Below, one piece after another: positions 1 to 6,359 of a stretch of 64,000 nucleotides of DNA. Source of the stretch: DASQUK01 sp035641315 (GTDB taxonomy: Bacteria > Actinomycetota > Acidimicrobiia > Acidimicrobiales > VFJN01). Position 1 is the stretch's first letter. Each line of letters begins with the position of its first letter. The translations under genes were made by a program, and so were the position numbers. The notes under the pieces are model-generated. The model was not told where the DNA came from and did no database searches. It saw only the letters and a program-made list of their open reading frames with translations. The DNA lies in the NCBI GenBank assembly GCA_035641315.1, contig DASQUK010000214.1, positions 1 through 64,000 of the forward strand, in the 5' to 3' direction.

Positions 1-538
1 GGGTGAGGGCCCAGAGCCCGAGCGTGAGGCCGTCGGGGGCTTGTCGGCCGGTTTCGAGGGGTTGTTCGGCAGGAACCGCGAGTCCCGCGATTCGGGTGAT
101 CGCCGCGGCCACGGGTTGTTCGGCGACGATGTGGGCGGCGAGCTCGACGTAGGCGACACAGTCGTGTATCTCGTCGGTGGGAACAGTGGCGCGGGCTGCG
201 AGTTCGGCGGCGTCGGCTGCGAGCCCGCTCGGCTCGCTCTGCGTCAGCGCGAGGGGGAGCAGCCAGGCGGGCCCGGCGATGCTGTCGTGACGGTTGGCGA
301 CCTCGCCCATCGCATCCCGTGTGGTGGCCCCGGTGAGGTTGCGGGCCAGGTCGATCATGGTGGTGGCCATCGGGCCTCCGCGGCCGAAGGCCTGCGGGGA
401 GCCGATCGGCCAGGTCTCGGCCACGAGGACGCCGAGCATCCCTCCGGCGCTCCGTCCCACGGTTGGTGACCAGCTCTCACGGCTGCGCCCATTTGGTTGT
501 CGACGACGGTGATTGCGAACGAGTGTCAGTCGTCTCAT
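1..538 (-). CDS. ADP-ribosylglycohydrolase-like protein, C-terminus cut by window edge
   Basis: The minus strand is open from an ATG at 538 to the window edge, giving about 179 residues. A strong Shine-Dalgarno (GGGAGGA) sits just before this ATG and fixes the start. The mid region has a hydrophobic run (AGPAWLLPLAL) followed by an alanine-rich helical stretch (AADAAELAARATVPTDEIHDCVAYVELAAHIV). The last residues before the edge read GLTLGLWAL. This order resembles the second half of DraG/ADP-ribosylglycohydrolase proteins (GNGALMR..PLAL, then T-EAALWAL), which remove ADP-ribose from proteins or small molecules. The usual N-terminal GD.LG and TDDT metal-binding motifs are not seen, so the protein may be divergent or lack metal ligands. 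An operator array with 11-bp periodicity lies upstream and points at this gene. The family call is tentative; the coding call is firmer. Confidence 0.5.
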   Translation of the reverse strand, partial: MRRLTLVRNHRRRQPNGRSRESWSPTVGRSAGGMLGVLVAETWPIGSPQAFGRGGPMATTMIDLARNLTGATTRDAMGEVANRHDSIAGPAWLLPLALTQSEPSGLAADAAELAARATVPTDEIHDCVAYVELAAHIVAEQPVAAAITRIAGLAVPAEQPLETGRQAPDGLTLGLWALT

Positions 539-574
539 GACCGTCCTCCCAGTTGAGGTCCGCCCGGCCTCACG

Positions 575-617
575 AGTGTGGGAGCGACTGGTGAGAGGGC
601 GATGAACCAGAGGTGAG
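575..617 (-). promoter_or_regulatory. Operator array A: three 11-bp-spaced CTCA-type boxes plus -10
   Basis: Read on the minus strand, boxes CTCACCT, TTCATCG and CTCACCA begin at 617, 606 and 595, exactly 11 bp apart. A candidate -10 hexamer CACACT lies at 580-575, 15 nt after the start of the last box. The predicted start of transcription is near 568, leaving a leader of about 30 nt with an SD before the ATG at 538. An 11-bp direct-repeat period is typical of OmpR-family regulators binding one face of DNA. The same layout is found at four other sites to 5617. Confidence 0.6.
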
Positions 618-688
618 ACTCCTCTCACCTCCGAGGCTGAGAACCGAGGGCATGGCGAGTGACCGTGAGGGCGGAGGATGAGAGTCTT

Positions 689-731
689 CTCATCTCCAGC
701 TCATCTTCGTGTAGTGACGGCACGTCAGAGT
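689..731 (+). promoter_or_regulatory. Operator array B upstream of the kinase/regulator operon
   Basis: Two perfect CTCATCT boxes begin at 689 and 700, 11 bp apart. A third, degenerate position falls at 711. The hexamer CAGAGT at 726-731 sits 15 nt after position 711, matching the spacing at the sister sites. This would place transcription start at about 738-740, on the ATG of the first gene. The array therefore predicts autoregulation of the operon that encodes the response regulator. Confidence 0.55.
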
Positions 732-739
732 GGCCGGTG

Positions 740-1093
740 ATGTCCCGGGTCTACGCCGTGCTGGTTGCCGTGGTCGTGGCCGTGGTGGCCTTCCTGGTGG
801 GGTGGTTGATCGCGGGTGCTCCCGACCCCGAGCTGCCCGGGCCGATCGTCGTGGAGGGGCCCAGCACCCCGACCACGACGGAGACGCCGCCGTCGCCGAC
901 CACAGCGCCGCCGTCGCGCCCGCCGTCGCCCGGCCCGTCGATCGTGCCGCCGCCGACGGTGGGCCCGACCGGTCCCCCGACGGGCGGTGACGACGATTTC
1001 GACGACGATGCAGACGACGGCTCCGACGATTCGGACGATGGCGACGATGACGGCGACGATGGGGACGACGGCGGCGGGGATGATGATGACTGA
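740..1093 (+). CDS. Small membrane-anchored protein with Pro/Thr linker and poly-Asp tail
   Basis: This is a 117-residue protein. Residues 4-26 form one hydrophobic segment (VYAVLVAVVVAVVAFLVGWLIAG) that acts as a signal anchor. A proline/threonine/serine-rich linker follows, and the last 36 residues include 23 aspartates broken mainly by glycine and serine. With the N-terminus anchored, the acidic tail is expected outside the membrane, where it could bind divalent cations or cationic peptides; that role is inference. An upstream GTG at 659 is in frame but lies inside the operator array, so the ATG at 740 is preferred; it would be leaderless. The gene overlaps the histidine kinase start and is first in the operon, so it may be an accessory sensor part. 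No known family was recognised. Confidence 0.7.
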   Translation: MSRVYAVLVAVVVAVVAFLVGWLIAGAPDPELPGPIVVEGPSTPTTTETPPSPTTAPPSRPPSPGPSIVPPPTVGPTGPPTGGDDDFDDDADDGSDDSDDGDDDGDDGDDGGGDDDD

Positions 1094-2507
1094 GCGCAGC
1101 AGACGGTTCCGGCTGTCGGCCAGGTTCCGGATCCTGGGCTGGATCCTGGCGTTGACCGCGTTGGCGATCGTGGGTGCCCTGGTACTGTCGCGGCGCCTGT
1201 TGCTCGAGCAGCTCGACGCCGAGGTGAACGACCACCTCGAGCAGGAGGTGGACGAGATCGGTCGACTGGCGGCTGGGCGGGACCCGGCCACGGGGGAGCC
1301 GTTCGGGCGGGATGTGGCGGCGATCTTCGACACGTTCCTGCGACGCAACGTGCCGGGCGACGGCGAGGCGCTGTACACGTTCGTGGACGGGAGCTTCCAT
1401 AGCGGCACACCGGCGCCGGTGCCGCTGCACGAGGATCCTGAGGCCGTTGGCCGGTGGGCCGAGCTGACGAGCCAGGAACACGGTGAGTTGTCGACCGAGG
1501 CGGGGCGCGTGCGCTGGCTGGCGTTGCCGCTGCAAGACCCCGGGGGCGAGACGCTGGGGGTGTTCGTGGTGGCCAACTTCCTGCGCGGCGAGCGCGACGA
1601 GATCGCCGATGCCATCAACACCGGGTTCGTGGTGGCCGGGGCGATTCTGGTGGTGGCCGCCCTGGTGGGCTGGCTGGTGGCCGGGCGCATCCTGCGGCCG
1701 ATCCGCGAGGTGACCAACACCGCTCGGGCGATCAGCGAGAGCGACCTGACGGGACGGATCGCGGTGGAGGGCGACGACGAGGTGGCGGAGCTGGCCCGCA
1801 CGTTCAACGCCATGCTCGACCGGCTGGAGACGTCGTTCGCCACGCAGAGGGCCTTCGTCGACGACGCGGGGCACGAGTTGCGCACGCCGATCACGATCGT
1901 GCGCGGCCACCTCGAGCTGCTCGGCGACGACCCGGACGAGCGGCGGGACGCGGTGGCGCTGGTCACCGACGAGCTCGACCGGATGAGCCGCATCGTCGAC
2001 GACCTGTTGCTGTTGGCCAAGCTGGAGCACCCCGAGTTCCTGCGCCCGAAGCCGGTCGAGGTCGAGCCGTTCACGGCGGAGCTGTTCGCCAAGGCCCAGA
2101 CGCTGGAGGACCGGCGCTGGCGGCTGGCCGAAGCGGCCGCCGCCACGGTGGTCGCCGACGAGCAACGCCTCACCCAGGCGGTCATGAACCTGGCCCGCAA
2201 CGCCGTCGAGCACACCGACCCCGACGCGGCGATCACGTTCGGGTCGGCGGCGTTCGACAGCGACGTGCGCTTCTGGGTGGCCGACACCGGTCCCGGGATC
2301 GCCCCGGACGAGCAGGCGATGATCTTCGAGCGGTTCGCCCGGGGCGGCGACGGTCGGCGTCGTTCCCAGGGCGCCGGGCTGGGGCTTGCCATCGTGCGGG
2401 CGGTCGCCGAAGCCCACGGAGGGCGGGTCGATCTCGACAGCCGGCCCGGCGCCGGCGCCCGCTTCACCATCAGCATCCCGACGCACCCGCCCGAGAACCT
2501 GACATGA
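1080..2507 (+). CDS. Sensor histidine kinase (HAMP-HisKA-HATPase)
   Basis: About 475 residues. A first membrane helix lies near residues 17-36, followed by an extracytoplasmic sensor segment of roughly 140 residues and a second helix near 180-203. Then come HAMP (RPIREVTNTARAISESDL), HisKA with the phosphorylation site His265 in DDAGHELRTP, an N box (NLARNAVEHT), a G1 box (DTGPGI) and a G2 box (GAGLGLAIV). This is an intact class I kinase that autophosphorylates and passes phosphate to the regulator encoded next. The start is one of three consecutive ATGs (1080, 1083, 1086), all overlapping the end of the acidic protein gene. The 3' end overlaps the regulator gene by ATGA, so the two are translationally coupled. 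The signal is unknown; the neighbouring acidic envelope proteins suggest cations or envelope stress (inference). Confidence 0.93.
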   Translation: MMMTERSRRFRLSARFRILGWILALTALAIVGALVLSRRLLLEQLDAEVNDHLEQEVDEIGRLAAGRDPATGEPFGRDVAAIFDTFLRRNVPGDGEALYTFVDGSFHSGTPAPVPLHEDPEAVGRWAELTSQEHGELSTEAGRVRWLALPLQDPGGETLGVFVVANFLRGERDEIADAINTGFVVAGAILVVAALVGWLVAGRILRPIREVTNTARAISESDLTGRIAVEGDDEVAELARTFNAMLDRLETSFATQRAFVDDAGHELRTPITIVRGHLELLGDDPDERRDAVALVTDELDRMSRIVDDLLLLAKLEHPEFLRPKPVEVEPFTAELFAKAQTLEDRRWRLAEAAAATVVADEQRLTQAVMNLARNAVEHTDPDAAITFGSAAFDSDVRFWVADTGPGIAPDEQAMIFERFARGGDGRRRSQGAGLGLAIVRAVAEAHGGRVDLDSRPGAGARFTISIPTHPPENLT

Positions 2508-3205
2508 CCCGCATCCTGATCGCCGAGGACGAGGCCCGCATCGCCAGCTTCTTGGAGAAGGGCCTGCGCGCTAACGGGTTCAGCACCACGGTCGTCGACG
2601 ACGGTGTGGTGACGGCGGCCCTGGCCCGCGACGCGGATTTCGACCTGCTCATCTTGGACCTGGGCCTGCCGCGCCTGCACGGCCTGGAGGTACTCCGCAC
2701 CCTGCGGGCCCGCGGCGAGCGTCTCCCCGTGGTCATCCTCACGGCTCGCGACGAGCTGGACACGACAGTGGCGGGGTTCGCCGGCGGTGCCGACGACTAC
2801 GTCACCAAACCGTTCCGGTTCGAGGAGCTGTTGGCCCGCATCCGGGTGCGGCTGCGAAGCGAGACCGCCGAGGAGATGACGTTGCTGCGGGTCGGCGCCA
2901 TCACGTTGGACCTGCGCACACGGCGGGCATCGGTCGGGGACCACACGGTCGAGCTGACGGCCCGAGAGTTCGCGCTAGCCGAGACGTTCCTGCGTCACCC
3001 CGACCAGGTGCTGTCGCGCGAGCAGCTCCTGTCACACGTGTGGGGCTACGACTTCGACTCCGAATCCAACATCGTCGACGTCTACGTGCGCTATCTCCGC
3101 AGGAAACTCGGCGACGACGCAATCGAGACGGTGCGGGGCATGGGCTACCGCCTGGCGTCTCGCGGCTCCGGAGCGAGCTGCGACCCTCAGCCCGCCGGCC
3201 GCTGA
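2504..3205 (+). CDS. OmpR-family response regulator
   Basis: 233 residues. The receiver domain shows the acidic pocket (Glu8, Asp9), phospho-acceptor Asp52 in LLILDLGLP, Thr80 and Lys102 in VTKPF. The C-terminal half is a winged helix of the OmpR/PhoB type, with LTAREFALAETFLRHPDQVLSREQL and the recognition region SNIVDVYVRYLRRKLG. The start overlaps the kinase stop (ATGA). Its likely targets are the five CTCA arrays between 575 and 5617, including one before its own operon. That link rests on location and on the 11-bp period expected for this family, not on a known consensus. Confidence 0.93.
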   Translation: MTRILIAEDEARIASFLEKGLRANGFSTTVVDDGVVTAALARDADFDLLILDLGLPRLHGLEVLRTLRARGERLPVVILTARDELDTTVAGFAGGADDYVTKPFRFEELLARIRVRLRSETAEEMTLLRVGAITLDLRTRRASVGDHTVELTAREFALAETFLRHPDQVLSREQLLSHVWGYDFDSESNIVDVYVRYLRRKLGDDAIETVRGMGYRLASRGSGASCDPQPAGR

Positions 3206-3308
3206 CCAACCCACGACCTCGACATCGCGGGGCGTGGCGGTTGGGCGTCCGCAAGTCGGCAGGGCGGCGGGCGTCGACCCTGGCTTTCGCCATGTGGATG
3301 AGAACCTC

Positions 3309-3351
3309 CTCATCGCTGGTTAAGCCGGGCTTCATCTGCCGCGCGCATGGT
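3309..3351 (+). promoter_or_regulatory. Operator array C upstream of the 3428 membrane protein gene
   Basis: Boxes CTCATCG, TTAAGCC and TTCATCT begin at 3309, 3320 and 3331. The hexamer CATGGT at 3346-3351 lies 15 nt after the last box start, as at the sister sites. The middle box is degenerate, but the phase is kept. The remaining leader to the ATG at 3428 is about 70 nt. Confidence 0.5.
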
Positions 3352-3427
3352 CGCCATGTGGTGGATGTTGTTCGTTGTCCGGCTGGCACCTCGGTAACAA
3401 CCGCGTGAACGTCTACGGTTCCCGAGG

Positions 3428-4201
3428 ATGGCTGAGGTGAGCGGGCCATCCCCGGGCTGGGTGGTGCCGGTGGCGCGCTATGCCGCGGTGGTGCTGGGCG
3501 GCGTGACCGCCTTGGTGCTGGCCGCCAACCCGGCGACGCGCTGGTTCGCCCGGCTGCGCCGCCAGGACGATCCCGACTACCCGGACGATGTGCCCCTCCT
3601 GTTCGACGTGAACACCGAGGCGACGGTCCCCACGTGGTACTCGGCCGGGCTGTTGCTGGCGGTCGCCGCCGTCTGCGTGGTGCTTGCCGTCGTCGCGAGG
3701 GATGCGGATGGGGGCGGGGCGCGACGATGGGTGGTGCTCGGACTGGTGTTCGTGGGTATGTCGCTGGACGAGACGGTGGCGTTGCACGAACGACTCGACT
3801 CCGGCGTGACCGACACGCTGGACGTCGAGGGGACGGGCGCGCTGCGGCATCCCTGGGTCGTTGCCGGAGTGGTCTTGGCGGCGGGGCTCGCGGTCGTCAC
3901 GGCCCGGGCGATCGTGACGCTGCCCCGGCACCGGCGTCGCTGGGTGGCGCTCGGTCTCGGCATCTATGTCGGTGGTGCCCTGGGTCTCGAGGCGGTGAGT
4001 GGTGTCGTGCTCGACGCCGCCGGTGAAGGCCTCGCGTACGCGGCCGTCACCTGGGCCGAGGAGGGAGCCGAGATGGTCGGCGCCCTGGTCACGTGTTGCG
4101 CACTGCTGGCCGCGCTTGACGTACGGCTGCACGACGGGGCCATCCGGGTCGCTCTGGCGGACACACGGCCCCGGGCGTCCGTGGCCCCGCCTCACGCGTA
4201 A
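3428..4201 (+). CDS. Polytopic membrane protein of unknown function
   Basis: 257 residues with about six hydrophobic segments (near residues 15-33, 75-92, 104-118, 144-163, 174-192 and 215-231). Conserved-looking acidic motifs lie at helix ends: MSLDETVALHERL near 117-129 and TWAEEGAEMVGAL near 207-219. Proteins with this LSLDE..HE / EE..EM.G pattern occur as uncharacterised membrane proteins in other bacteria, but no function was recognised. The paired Asp/Glu/His residues inside the membrane region could bind a metal or move protons (inference). The gene follows the response regulator gene after about 220 bp holding operator array C, so it is likely in the same regulon. The GAGG sequence abuts the ATG closely, so the exact start is not certain. 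Confidence 0.75.
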   Translation: MAEVSGPSPGWVVPVARYAAVVLGGVTALVLAANPATRWFARLRRQDDPDYPDDVPLLFDVNTEATVPTWYSAGLLLAVAAVCVVLAVVARDADGGGARRWVVLGLVFVGMSLDETVALHERLDSGVTDTLDVEGTGALRHPWVVAGVVLAAGLAVVTARAIVTLPRHRRRWVALGLGIYVGGALGLEAVSGVVLDAAGEGLAYAAVTWAEEGAEMVGALVTCCALLAALDVRLHDGAIRVALADTRPRASVAPPHA

Positions 4202-4248
4202 GGGGTGATCCGAGGGTCGGGGTGCATCGCCGGGTCGATGAGCGATCT

Positions 4249-4291
4249 CTCATCGTGCTCTCAGCGCCCTCTAATGCGGCCCGCCGATCAT
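4249..4291 (+). promoter_or_regulatory. Operator array D upstream of the APH-fold kinase gene
   Basis: Boxes CTCATCG, CTCAGCG and CTAATGC begin at 4249, 4260 and 4271. The hexamer GATCAT at 4286-4291 is again 15 nt after the last box start. Transcription is predicted to begin at about 4298, which is exactly the ATG of the downstream gene, implying a leaderless mRNA. Confidence 0.6.
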
Positions 4292-4297
4292 CGGCCC

Positions 4298-5557
4298 ATG
4301 GCAGGTGCCGACGATCGGGCCCAAGCGGCCCCTGGGCCGGGGGACCTGACCGTGAAGGCGCCGGATCCCGGCCGCGACGCGCGCGGGCTGGCGCTGCTCA
4401 CCGGTCCCGATGCGGCGGGCGTGCTCGCCGCCGCCTTGCAGGTCGCGGGGGGTGAGCTGGTGTGGCGTCGGCCTCGGCAGGTGGTCTGCGAGCCTGGCCG
4501 GGGGACGACGGTGTCGTACCGCGCCCGGGTCCGGTGGCCGGAGGGTGGGATCAGGGAGGAGACGCTGGCGGCGTGCAGCGGCGACGCGCCCGCGGGCGCG
4601 CTCGTGCTCGAGGACGGCGGCGACCGGGTGGCGGTGTGGCGGTTCCCTCACGACCCGGAGCTGCCCGGCCTGGCGGCGGCGTGCGACGAGGTCGCGGTCG
4701 CGAGCGTGCTGGAGGAGCTCGGCCTCGGGGGTGGGCCCGTCCGGATACGCACCCGCGCGTACCGGCCGCGGCGGCGCGCGGTCATCGAAGCGATCGGCTC
4801 CCGGGGCCGCCTGTTCATCAAGGTGGTGCGGCCCGACCGGGTCGAGGCGCTGCACGACCGGCATCGGTTGTTGGTCCGCCATGGCATCCCGGCGCCCCCG
4901 AGCCTCGGCTGGACGCCACGGGGCCTCTTGGTGCTGCAGGCGCTCGCCGGCCGCACGCTGCGCCAGACCCTGCGGAGCCGTACCACGCTGATCCCCGCCG
5001 GTGGGGACATCCTCGCCCTGCTGGACCGCCTACCTGTCGAACTAGAACACGGCACGGCGCGACAGTCGTGGATCGACAAGGCGCCGCACTACGCGGCAGT
5101 GATCGGCGCGGCCCTGCCGGACGAGGCGCCGCGGGCCGCCCGGTTGGCCGAGGCGCTCACCGCCGCCGCCGGCCCCGCCTGGTACGGGCCGGTGCATGGC
5201 GACTTCTACGAGAGCCAGCTCTTGGTGGACCGTGGCCGCATCTGCGGCCTGCTCGACGTCGATACCGCGGGGCCCGGCGACAGGTTCGACGACTTGGCGT
5301 GCCTGCTCGGGCACCTGTCGGTCCTGGCCCAGATCGACCGCGACCGGGCTCCGATCATCAACCGTGCCGGCGCCGGTTACCTTCGGGCGTTCGAGGCTGT
5401 CGTTTCCCCCACCGAGCTGCGCTACCGGGTGGCCGCCGTGGTGGTGTCGCTGGCGACCGGGTCCCACCGCGTGCAGGAGCGCGGCTGGCCCGCGACGACC
5501 CGCCGCCGCCTTGACCTGGCCGAGAACTGGCTGGCGAGCGCCCGGGAGCCGCGGTGA
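4298..5557 (+). CDS. Aminoglycoside phosphotransferase-fold (APH) kinase
   Basis: 419 residues. The C-terminal half has the kinase catalytic loop HGDFYESQLL near residues 303-312 and the metal-binding segment LLDVDTAGPGDRFDDLACLLGHL near 321-343, both hallmarks of the APH/choline kinase fold. The N-terminal ~150 residues hold a separate, unrecognised region that may act in substrate recognition. The substrate is unknown; many actinobacterial APH proteins phosphorylate sugars or small metabolites rather than antibiotics. A longer reading frame begins at 4205, but the operator and -10 box place the mRNA start at the ATG at 4298. The gene sits inside the predicted two-component regulon. Confidence 0.82.
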   Translation: MAGADDRAQAAPGPGDLTVKAPDPGRDARGLALLTGPDAAGVLAAALQVAGGELVWRRPRQVVCEPGRGTTVSYRARVRWPEGGIREETLAACSGDAPAGALVLEDGGDRVAVWRFPHDPELPGLAAACDEVAVASVLEELGLGGGPVRIRTRAYRPRRRAVIEAIGSRGRLFIKVVRPDRVEALHDRHRLLVRHGIPAPPSLGWTPRGLLVLQALAGRTLRQTLRSRTTLIPAGGDILALLDRLPVELEHGTARQSWIDKAPHYAAVIGAALPDEAPRAARLAEALTAAAGPAWYGPVHGDFYESQLLVDRGRICGLLDVDTAGPGDRFDDLACLLGHLSVLAQIDRDRAPIINRAGAGYLRAFEAVVSPTELRYRVAAVVVSLATGSHRVQERGWPATTRRRLDLAENWLASAREPR

Positions 5558-5574
5558 CCGCAGATGAGCGACAT

Positions 5575-5617
5575 CTCACCGCCAGCTCAGGCCGGTCTCA
5601 TGACCGTCCCCGACGAT
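5575..5617 (+). promoter_or_regulatory. Operator array E upstream of the SPESADSP-repeat protein
   Basis: Boxes CTCACCG, CTCAGGC and CTCATGA begin at 5575, 5586 and 5597, with perfect CTCA cores and exact 11-bp spacing. The hexamer GACGAT at 5612-5617 lies 15 nt after the last box start. The array begins 17 bp after the end of the APH kinase gene, so the next gene has its own promoter. Confidence 0.6.
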
Positions 5618-5669
5618 GGCATCCAACCGAGCGGACCCAAGACCGCTCAGGCCACGAAGGAGACAGATC

Positions 5670-6176
5670 ATGCCCATCACCCGTCCCTGGAAGATCGTGG
5701 GAGCCGCAACCGCCGTCGCGGGTCTCGGCATCGCCGGCGCCAGCGCTGGCCCCGACGGCATCGACCTCCAGGACCGGACCGACCCGGTGGCGCTGACGTC
5801 GGCTCCTGCTGCCGTTCACGGCGCCCCGGCCGACACCGACGATTCTCCCGAGTCGGCGGACAGCCCGGCCAGCTCGGCGGCCGACTCTGCCGATTCGCCC
5901 AACGACAGCCCGGGCGACCCCGGTTGGGTCGACCCTTCGCCCGAGTCGGCGGACAGCCCGGCCAGCTCGGCGGCCGACTCTGCCGATTCGCCCAACGACA
6001 GCCCGGGCGATCCGGGCTGGGTCGACCCCTCGCCCGAGTCGGCGGACAGCCCCGGTGACTCGCCCTTCGACAGCCCGGCGCCGCTGCCGCCTCCTGCGCC
6101 CGCACCGGTGTCAGCAGATAGCCCACCCTCAGCCGTGTCGGCCGATTCGCCGGAGTCCGCTGCCTCAGACGACTGA
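5670..6176 (+). CDS. Secreted acidic Ser/Pro/Asp repeat protein
   Basis: 168 residues. The ATG at 5670 follows a strong SD (AAGGAGACAGATC), so the in-frame ATG at 5616 is rejected. Residues 1-25 (MPITRPWKIVGAATAVAGLGIAGASA) look like a signal peptide. The rest is low-complexity sequence rich in Ser, Pro, Asp, Glu and Ala, built on SPESADSP motifs. It contains two identical or near-identical 31-residue units and a partial third; each full unit includes DPGWVDPS. There are almost no basic residues after the signal region. The protein is probably exported and disordered, perhaps a cell-wall or cation-binding polyanion like the poly-Asp protein of the same regulon (inference). No family was recognised. 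Confidence 0.72.
   Translation: MPITRPWKIVGAATAVAGLGIAGASAGPDGIDLQDRTDPVALTSAPAAVHGAPADTDDSPESADSPASSAADSADSPNDSPGDPGWVDPSPESADSPASSAADSADSPNDSPGDPGWVDPSPESADSPGDSPFDSPAPLPPPAPAPVSADSPPSAVSADSPESAASDD
5847..6053 (+). repeat. 93-bp in-frame tandem repeat, 2.2 copies
   Basis: Units start at 5847, 5940 and 6033 (the last partial), each beginning CCCGAGTCGGCGGACAGCCC. The first two full units differ at only a few third-codon positions, pointing to recent duplication. The period is a multiple of three, so copy-number change would keep the reading frame. Confidence 0.85.
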
Positions 6177-6204
6177 GGTCCGCCGCCAAGCGGCTCCGCG
6201 ACGC

Positions 6205-6239
6205 CCGCAGCCCGGCCCCTCCCGCCGGCCGGGCTGCGG
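6205..6239 (+). terminator. Strong hairpin downstream of the acidic repeat gene
   Basis: A perfect 13-bp GC-rich stem (6205-6217 with 6227-6239, core GCAGCCCGGCC) encloses a 9-nt loop 29 bp after the stop codon. There is no T tract, as is common for terminators in high-GC actinobacteria. Confidence 0.6.
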
Positions 6240-6261
6240 CGCGCTACGGCGAGAACGACCG

Positions 6262-6293
6262 CGGGCCAAGCGGCGCTGGGGTCGCTTGGCCCG
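6262..6293 (+). other. Second hairpin between the acidic gene and murJ
   Basis: A perfect 11-bp stem, CGGGCCAAGCG (6262-6272) with CGCTTGGCCCG (6283-6293), has a 10-nt loop. It could be a second terminator or part of the murJ leader; the sequence does not decide. Confidence 0.4.
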
Positions 6294-6359
6294 GCTGGGC
6301 TATCCGCGGCGGCGTGCACGCCGCGCTCCGCTTCCGGTGTGCGATAGGGCGGTCGGGTC

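Noticed and set aside
41..469. Plus-strand 142-codon frame at the left end
   Set aside because: It lies opposite the minus-strand gene with a strong SD at 538; its composition (Gly/Arg-rich, no motif) is that of a GC-rich antisense frame.
690..2944. Long minus-strand frames of 598 and 739 codons over the kinase/regulator operon
   Set aside because: They are antisense shadows of clearly homologous kinase and regulator genes.
4310..4345. Sequence GGGCCCAAGCGGCCC near the APH kinase start, similar to the double-hairpin repeat
   Set aside because: It matches only the second hairpin with changes and is inside the coding start; too short to call a copy.
4298..5557. Antibiotic resistance gene of aminoglycoside phosphotransferase type
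   Set aside because: Only the general APH fold is visible; the long N-terminal region and context give no support for antibiotic substrates.
5847..6053. Possible CRISPR-like array
   Set aside because: The repeats are contiguous, in frame and without spacers; they are coding tandem repeats. No CRISPR array or cas gene was seen anywhere in the window.
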